Assembly: GCA_023393235.1 (NCBI GenBank)
Contig: JAEWMH010000046.1
Coordinates: forward strand, 1-64,000
Length of the DNA stretch: 64,000 nucleotides
DNA from: Bacillota bacterium
GTDB taxonomy: Bacteria; Bacillota; Bacilli; Paenibacillales; NBRC-103111
Direction: 5' to 3'
Shown one piece after another: positions 58,943 through 64,000 of this stretch; the first letter of the stretch is position 1; each line of letters opens with the position of its first letter. A program made the translations under genes and the position numbers. Under the pieces are notes generated by a model. It saw nothing but the letters and a program-made list of their open reading frames with translations, did not search any database and was not told the origin of the DNA.

Positions 58943-59320
58943 TTGTCTCACATCCCTAATATTTCCGATGCGGAATGGGAGGTTATGAAGGTCCTGTGGA
59001 CCCGATCGCCGCGTTCGGCCAACGAGATCATCCAGGCGCTGGAGGATCATTCCGAATGGAAGCCGAAAACGGTGAGGACCCTGCTGAACCGGCTTGTCCT
59101 GAAGCAGGCGGCGGCATTTTCCCGGGACGGCAAGGTTTATGCGTATTATCCGCTGGTATCCGAGGAGGATTGTGTGTGGACCGAAACCCGCTCCTTCCTG
59201 AACCGGATCTACGGCGGGTCCTTCAAGCCTATGCTGGCCTCTTTCCTGAGGGAAAGCCAGCTGACAGCGGAGGAAATCGGCGAGCTCAAGCAGATTCTCG
59301 ACGATAAATCGGTATGTTGA
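58943..59320 (+). CDS. BlaI/MecI-family repressor
   Basis: 125 residues; TTG start at 58943 with GAGGAGG upstream. ISDAEWEVMKVLWTRSPRSANEIIQAL and WKPKTVRTLLNRLVLKQAAAF form the BlaI winged helix; the C-terminal dimerisation part (SFLRESQLTAEEIGELKQIL) follows. The adjacent promoter has two matching operators. There is no BlaR1-type protease or beta-lactamase gene beside it; a lipoprotein gene follows instead. Confidence 0.9.
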   Translation: MSHIPNISDAEWEVMKVLWTRSPRSANEIIQALEDHSEWKPKTVRTLLNRLVLKQAAAFSRDGKVYAYYPLVSEEDCVWTETRSFLNRIYGGSFKPMLASFLRESQLTAEEIGELKQILDDKSVC

Positions 59321-59361
59321 GTTTCGAGCCGGCAGCCAGATAACAATGAAGGAGATTCCAC

Positions 59362-59931
59362 ATGATAAAACGGCATTACCCCCGTGCCCGCTTTATGTCC
59401 ATGCTTGCTATTGCCGGGTTTCTGCTGGTTAGTGGTTGTGGTTCTCCCAAGGAAGGCGGAGACAGATCTGCTCCTGCAACTGCCCCTTCCCCTTCAGATG
59501 AACCGGCTGTGGCAGCCGCTTCCGCTTCACCAGATGGGGCCTCCAGCCAAGCCTCGACTGGGTCTGAGCCGTCCCCATCTGCCGGATTAACCGGTCAGCC
59601 TGCAGGCACGGCTACTGTTGCGCCATCCTCCGGGGCTTCCGCGGCTGCGGGACAGCATGGGACAAGCGGGGCGTCCGCCCAGTCCCTGTTTCCAACACCT
59701 GCCCCCTCCTCCGCCCCTGCACAGGAGGCACCGGTTCAGTTGATCCCACGGACAGTACCTGCCGACGAGCAAAACGGAACGGTCCCCACGGCCCCGCCGT
59801 CTGCTTCACCTGCTGACGCCGGAAGCCCGACACCATCGGGAAGTGCAGCCTCCAGTCCTGCTCCCACTCCCACTGAATCGGCTCCACGGATTTTGCAGCC
59901 GGGCCATGCCACGATGGATGACTCTCCCTAG
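59362..59931 (+). CDS. Low-complexity Ala/Ser/Pro lipoprotein
   Basis: 189 residues; ATG at 59362 with AAGGAG upstream. A signal peptide ends in the lipobox LVSGC (Cys near residue 26). The mature chain is almost entirely Ala, Ser, Pro, Thr and Gly, without a recognisable domain, so it would be a disordered surface lipoprotein. Forty-one bases downstream of the BlaI-like gene, so it is probably co-transcribed and under that repressor's control. Confidence 0.75.
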   Translation: MIKRHYPRARFMSMLAIAGFLLVSGCGSPKEGGDRSAPATAPSPSDEPAVAAASASPDGASSQASTGSEPSPSAGLTGQPAGTATVAPSSGASAAAGQHGTSGASAQSLFPTPAPSSAPAQEAPVQLIPRTVPADEQNGTVPTAPPSASPADAGSPTPSGSAASSPAPTPTESAPRILQPGHATMDDSP

Positions 59932-59965
59932 ATAACTCTGGCATCCTAACCATATAACCTGAAGA

Positions 59966-59992
59966 AGCCTCCAGCCGGTCTGGAGGTTTTTT
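59966..59992 (+). terminator. Terminator of the BlaI-lipoprotein operon
   Basis: Stem GCCTCCAG / CTGGAGG with loop CCGGT, then six T. Confidence 0.9.
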
Positions 59993-60021
59993 GCCTATTG
60001 GATGCCTGCCTTCCCTTCCAC

Positions 60022-60052
60022 AAAAAGAAAACCCGGCCGCAGCGGCCGGGCT
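60022..60052 (-). terminator. Terminator of dnaC
   Basis: Minus-strand perfect stem CCCGGCCGC / GCGGCCGGG with no unpaired loop bases beyond the turn, then TTTTCTTTTT. Confidence 0.9.
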
Positions 60053-60085
60053 TCCCTGCATCGATATGGATAAGATAAGTGCTGC

Positions 60086-61441
60086 TTACCTGGCAGCGGC
60101 CTCCTGATGAGTCCGGTCCAGACTGACGAACTTGTTGTAATGCTTCAGGAACGCCAGCTCTACCGTGCCTACCGGGCCGTTCCGCTGCTTGGCGATAATA
60201 ATTTCGATGATGTTCTTCTTCTCGGTTTCCTTATCGTAGTAATCATCCCGGTACAGGAACGCAACAATGTCGGCGTCCTGCTCGATGGAGCCCGATTCCC
60301 GAAGGTCAGACATCATCGGCCGTTTGTCCTGCCGCTGCTCCACGCCCCGGCTGAGCTGGGACAGAGCGATAACCGGCACGTCCAATTCCCGGGCAATCTG
60401 CTTTAAGGTCCGGGAAATTTCCGAAACCTCCTGCTGCCGGTTGTCTCCCTTGCCCCGTCCGGCGATGAGCTGGAGGTAGTCGATGAGGATCATCCCGAGC
60501 CCCTTCTCCTTCTTCAGCCGGCGGCACTTAGCCCGGATATCCGCTACGGTAACGGAAGCCGAATCGTCGATATAAATATTGGCTTCGGACAAAGCGCCGA
60601 TGGCCATGGTCAGCTTTTCCCAGTCGTCGTTCTTCATATCCCCGTTCCGCAGCGCATTGGCCTCAATGTTGCCCTCGGCGCAGATCATCCGTTGCACCAG
60701 CTGGGCCGCGCCCATTTCCAAAGAGAAGATGGCAACGGTCTCTCTGGCCCGGACCCCGATATTCTGGGCCACATTCAGGGCGAAGGCCGTTTTCCCTACG
60801 GAAGGACGGGCGGCTACGATAATCAAGTCCGAACGCTGGAAGCCGGAGGTCATCTTGTCCAGGTCGATAAAGCCGGAGGGAATCCCGGTGGCGGAGCCCC
60901 GCTGCTGGGACAGCACCTCCACCCGGTCGAACACCTCCATCAGCACATCCCGGATGGCGATGAAGCCGCTGCCGGAGCGCCGGTTGGAGATCTCCATAAT
61001 CCGCGCCTCGGCATCGCTCAGGAGGGTGCCCACCTCGTCCTCGCTGGCATAGCCGTCGGTGACGATGTTGGTGGCAGCCCGGATGAGGCGGCGGAGCATG
61101 GATTTTTCTTCGACAATCTGGCTGTAATAATCCGCGTTGGCAGCAGTCGGTACCGAATTGGCCAAAGCCGACAGGTAGCTGACCCCGCCGATATCCTCCA
61201 GCTGCTTCTTGTCCTGGAGGCGAGAGGTCAGGGTGACCATATCCACGGGTTCGTTGGCTTCGGCGATTTCGATCATCGCCTCGAAGATATATTGATGGGC
61301 AGTGCGGTAAAAGTCCTCGCTGGAAATCCGCTCCATGGCGGTAACCAGGGCATCCCCGTCCAGGAGGATCGCGCCCAGCACGGCCATTTCGGCTTCCAGG
61401 TTTTGCGGCGGAATCCGGTCGAAGCGTATTTCTTCGTTCAT
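60086..61441 (-). CDS. dnaC: Replicative DNA helicase (DnaB family)
   Basis: 451 residues; ATG at 61441 with AAAGGAAG upstream. N-terminal DnaB domain (PPQNLEAEMAVLGAIL), RecA-like ATPase with Walker A ARPSVGKTAFALN and DYLQLI, and the ending SQLSRGVEQR. The hexameric helicase at the replication fork; called DnaC in Bacillus nomenclature. The place next to rplI and gdpP is conserved. Confidence 0.96.
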   Translation of the reverse strand: MNEEIRFDRIPPQNLEAEMAVLGAILLDGDALVTAMERISSEDFYRTAHQYIFEAMIEIAEANEPVDMVTLTSRLQDKKQLEDIGGVSYLSALANSVPTAANADYYSQIVEEKSMLRRLIRAATNIVTDGYASEDEVGTLLSDAEARIMEISNRRSGSGFIAIRDVLMEVFDRVEVLSQQRGSATGIPSGFIDLDKMTSGFQRSDLIIVAARPSVGKTAFALNVAQNIGVRARETVAIFSLEMGAAQLVQRMICAEGNIEANALRNGDMKNDDWEKLTMAIGALSEANIYIDDSASVTVADIRAKCRRLKKEKGLGMILIDYLQLIAGRGKGDNRQQEVSEISRTLKQIARELDVPVIALSQLSRGVEQRQDKRPMMSDLRESGSIEQDADIVAFLYRDDYYDKETEKKNIIEIIIAKQRNGPVGTVELAFLKHYNKFVSLDRTHQEAAAR

Positions 61442-61480
61442 GCTGTTTTCTTCCTTTCTTGCCAGGGGTATGCCCCCCTC

Positions 61481-61927
61481 TTACTCCTCTACCACATGCA
61501 CCTGCAGGGTCGAGGACACCTCGGTGTGCAGCTTCACCGGAATGGTAAAGCTGCCGATCATTTTAATGGGGTCTTCCATCTGCATTTTGCGCTTATCGAT
61601 GGCGATGCCCTTTTGCTTCTGCAATTCTTCGGCGATTTGCTTGGTGGTGATAGAGCCGAACAGGCGGCCGCCTTCACCGGTTTTGTGCTTGATGGTTAAC
61701 GTAATTTCCTTCAGCTTTTCACCCAGGTTCTTGGCATCCTGCTTCTCCTGGTCCTTCTTCTTCTGCTCGGAGGCCTTCTGCATGGCCAGGCTCTTCACAT
61801 TGCCGTCGGAGGCCGGAGCCGCCAGCCCCTGCTTGAACAGGAAGTTCTGGGCGTACCCTTCCGAAACCTCCTTGACCTCACCCTTTTTGGCTTGCCCCTT
61901 GACGTCCTTCAAAAAGATAACCTTCAT
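61481..61927 (-). CDS. rplI: 50S ribosomal protein L9
   Basis: 148 residues, usual length. MKVIFLKDVKGQAKKGEVKEVSEGYAQNFLFKQGLA is the L9 signature start, the long helix links to the C-terminal domain (VHVVEE end). Binds 23S rRNA domain V. The ATG overlaps the gdpP stop by 4 bases (ATGA), so coupled. Confidence 0.97.
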   Translation of the reverse strand: MKVIFLKDVKGQAKKGEVKEVSEGYAQNFLFKQGLAAPASDGNVKSLAMQKASEQKKKDQEKQDAKNLGEKLKEITLTIKHKTGEGGRLFGSITTKQIAEELQKQKGIAIDKRKMQMEDPIKMIGSFTIPVKLHTEVSSTLQVHVVEE

Positions 61928-63888
61928 TCGAATAACCCCTCTTCCTCATCTATTTCTTTCAATACCTGCTTCAGCCGTTTGGCCGCCTCCTGCACGGTGG
62001 TATGCTCCAGTTGGACCGCCGCATTGGTCAAGTGACCGCCGCCGCCCAGCCGTTCCATCACAATCTGCACGTTAATCTGCCCGTGGGACCGGGCACTGAT
62101 GCCGATGAGTCCGTCCTGGCGCTCGCCGATCACAAAGGAGGCCATAATATCCGTCATATTCACCAATGTATCAGCAACCTGGGCAATGAGCAACTGGGAG
62201 TATTTTTTCCCCGGCTCGGTGGCGGCGATGGCAATATGGTCGTAGATGATCTCGGCATGTTTGATCACCTCGGCCTTCCGCACATACGCGTCCAGGTCCT
62301 CCTTCAGCATCCGGTGGATAATGGCCGTGTCGGCCCCGTTGCGCCGGAGGAAGGAGGCTGCCTCGAAGGTCCGGGCGCCGGTGCGCATGGCGAAGTTCTT
62401 GGTATCCACGGCGATGCCCGCCAACAGCACTGTAGCCTCCATCACATCCAGGGATACCCGGTCCTGGAAATATTGCAGCAGCTCCGTCACCAGCTCGCAG
62501 GTGGAGGAAGCATATGGCTCCATATAGATCAGCACCGCATCGCTGATAAACTCCTCGCCGCGGCGGTGATGGTCCACTACCACAATCCGGTTGGTATTCT
62601 GCACCAGCTTGGGCTCCGCCAAAAGAGACGCCTTATGGGTATCCACCACCACAATCAGGGTGCGCGGTGTCTTCAGATGAAGGGCCTGGTCCGGCTGGAC
62701 AAAACACTTCTTGTACTTTTCCTCCTCGGACAGCAGCTCCAGAAGCTTGTGGATGGACGGGTTATCCCCCTCCAGCACCACATAACCCTCCTTGCCTGCC
62801 ATCTGGACCATCTTCCATACGCCGATAGCCGCACCGATGGCATCCATATCGGGAATCTTGTGGCCCATGACCAGTACCCGGTCGCTCTCCCGGATCAAAT
62901 CCCGCAGAGCGTGAGAGATGACTCTCGCCCGCACCCGGGTCCGTTTTTCTACCGCATTGGAGCGTCCGCCGTAGAAGGACAGGCGCTGCCCTACCTTCAA
63001 GGCGGCCTGGTCGCCGCCGCGGCCCAGGGCGATATCCAAGCTGGTTCCCGCCAGGGTTCCCAGCTCAATGAGATTATCCGTGCCCGATGCCACCCCGATA
63101 CTCAGGGTAAACGGCACCTTCATCTCCACAGTCATATCCCGGACATCATCCAGAATGTCGAACCGGCTCTGTTCAAGCTTCTGCAGGCCCTTCTGGTCCA
63201 TCATGAACAGGAACCGGTCGGAGGCCGTCCGGCGCAGGAACAAGCCGTTTTTGATGGCCCATTCATTGATCTGCCCGGTAATCTTCGCCACCGTCAGCGT
63301 CCGCAGCTGGTCATCCATTCCTTGGGTGGCTTCATCCAGGTTATCCAGGAGAATCAGGCCGATAGCGGGCCGGCTCTCCGCCAACTTCCGGGACATCTCC
63401 GACTGTACGGTAATGTCATGAATGTACAGAAGGCGCTCCTCCGGCTTAACGATGACGGAATAAATCGTTTTATCCAGCACAAGCTCGATGACCGTATCCT
63501 TGTCCTTGCGGTTCTTCAGCTGCGGCCACAGCTCCAGCAGATTCTGCCCGATGACGGTTTCCTTGCCGGCCATCTTGGCGACGAAGGGATTATGCCACTC
63601 AATGACCTTCTCCTCGTCGTACAGGACAATGCCGATGGGCAGCTCATGAATCACCTCGTGGCTGGCCCGCTTCACCCGGTGGGACAGGGTGCCCACATAA
63701 GCATGAAGCTCCTTCTCGAAGGTGCTTTCCGCCAGAAGGGAATAATAAATGGCCAACCCTACTAACAAGAGGGCGACCAGTCCGATCAACCAGTAGTAAA
63801 AAAACAATGCCCCCGAAAGGGCCAGCATCAGCATGTAGGACCAGACCGTATGTCCTCCATACCAGCGTTTACGCAATAATTTGGGCAT
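61924..63888 (-). CDS. gdpP: Cyclic-di-AMP phosphodiesterase GdpP (YybT)
   Basis: 654 residues from the ATG at 63888, with GGAGAG 6 bases upstream; a GTG at 63894 is adjacent to it. Two N-terminal membrane helices, a PAS domain (heme-type), a degenerate GGDEF domain, then DHH/DHHA1 with VMGHKIPDMDAIGAA, VVDTHKASL and VVDHHRRG, and a C-terminal GGGGHLTNAA. Hydrolyses c-di-AMP. Order yybS-gdpP-rplI-dnaC as in Bacillus. Confidence 0.95.
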   Translation of the reverse strand: MPKLLRKRWYGGHTVWSYMLMLALSGALFFYYWLIGLVALLLVGLAIYYSLLAESTFEKELHAYVGTLSHRVKRASHEVIHELPIGIVLYDEEKVIEWHNPFVAKMAGKETVIGQNLLELWPQLKNRKDKDTVIELVLDKTIYSVIVKPEERLLYIHDITVQSEMSRKLAESRPAIGLILLDNLDEATQGMDDQLRTLTVAKITGQINEWAIKNGLFLRRTASDRFLFMMDQKGLQKLEQSRFDILDDVRDMTVEMKVPFTLSIGVASGTDNLIELGTLAGTSLDIALGRGGDQAALKVGQRLSFYGGRSNAVEKRTRVRARVISHALRDLIRESDRVLVMGHKIPDMDAIGAAIGVWKMVQMAGKEGYVVLEGDNPSIHKLLELLSEEEKYKKCFVQPDQALHLKTPRTLIVVVDTHKASLLAEPKLVQNTNRIVVVDHHRRGEEFISDAVLIYMEPYASSTCELVTELLQYFQDRVSLDVMEATVLLAGIAVDTKNFAMRTGARTFEAASFLRRNGADTAIIHRMLKEDLDAYVRKAEVIKHAEIIYDHIAIAATEPGKKYSQLLIAQVADTLVNMTDIMASFVIGERQDGLIGISARSHGQINVQIVMERLGGGGHLTNAAVQLEHTTVQEAAKRLKQVLKEIDEEEGLFE

Positions 63889-63915
63889 CTTCACCTCTCC
63901 TTTACCATCAGGCGA

Positions 63916-64000
63916 TCAGCCGCCGGCGATTCGTTTCCGCATCGGGGTGAGCACATCCAGCAGACCGATGACACAGTAGAGGTAAATGAGTAGAGGCGGG
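63916..64000 (-). CDS. DUF2232 membrane protein YybS, 3' end (partial)
   Basis: Only the last 27 codons are in the window: PPLLIYLYCVIGLLDVLTPMRKRI, ending in a TGA at 63916-63918. The hydrophobic helix, the VLTPMRKRI tail and the place directly upstream of gdpP fit YybS (DUF2232), a multi-helix membrane protein. The remainder runs off the right edge. Confidence 0.75.
   Translation of the reverse strand, partial: PPLLIYLYCVIGLLDVLTPMRKRIAGG

Noticed and set aside
59612..60061. Minus-strand frame of 149 residues opposite the low-complexity lipoprotein gene
   Set aside because: Antisense shadow of a repeat-rich gene; the plus-strand gene has a lipobox, ribosome-binding site and terminator.

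Overview
The window looks like origin-proximal chromosome of a Paenibacillus-like member of the Bacillales. The right third keeps the conserved Firmicutes order, all on the minus strand: yybS end - gdpP - rplI - dnaC - purA - LysM/G5/M23 peptidase - walR - walK - walH - walI - walJ - HtrA-type protease - CxxH/CxxC protein - rlmH. Ribosome-binding sites are strong GGAGG types. No rRNA, tRNA, CRISPR array or complete insertion sequence was seen.

Layout. 1-3 kb: three overlapping minus-strand glycosyltransferase genes, the last running off the left edge. 3-19 kb: a leucine-rich-repeat-like protein, a PNPOx-like protein divergent from a MocR regulator, a heavy-metal ATPase operon (HMA protein - P-type ATPase - FNR-like regulator) behind a promoter with an FNR box, ribosomal protein L25, helicase DbpA, a TetR/NAD(P)-epimerase unit with clear operators, and a LuxR-type ATPase regulator with a DUF4386 protein. 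19-45.6 kb: a patchwork of small regulator-plus-enzyme units (AraC, MazEF, SDR with MerR, DinB with WYL, ABC-F, a YtrA-type ABC operon, aldo/keto reductase with MerR, TetR with isochorismatase-like hydrolase, a Crp/Fnr-type-controlled DUF2249 operon, MFS with LysR) and two AT-rich ATPase genes next to rlmH. 45.6-64 kb: the conserved core described above, plus a BlaI-like repressor with a lipoprotein gene between purA and dnaC.

The main discovery is that the last codons of rlmH (…E-P-Y-H-K-stop) recur in the same orientation in intergenic DNA at about 43.9, 38.9, 36.25 and 34.56 kb, more weakly at 19.2 kb, with further degenerate relatives at 37.5 and 23.0 kb. This is the footprint expected of serial, SCC-cassette-like insertion at the 3' end of rlmH (the target of staphylococcal SCC elements), yet no Ccr-type recombinase is visible. 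The youngest-looking cargo, directly beside rlmH, is an AT-rich pair: a P-loop ATPase with a C-terminal zinc ribbon, and a GHKL (MORC/MutL-like) ATPase carrying a D…ExK…Q nuclease-like signature. These form a candidate anti-phage or other conflict system. Two divergent gene pairs inside the patchwork (OYE/Lrp and MFS/HxlR) have each lost their central parts, which points to deletion as well as insertion.

Other signals: a DnaA-box cluster beside rlmH, two intergenic loci built from four copies of a short CTAACG…TATTT unit arranged forward-forward-reverse-reverse, a family of intrinsic terminators sharing a GGCCATCC stem, and several promoters whose operators can be tied to the neighbouring regulator (FNR/CRP, MerR x3, TetR, GntR, BlaI, PurR).
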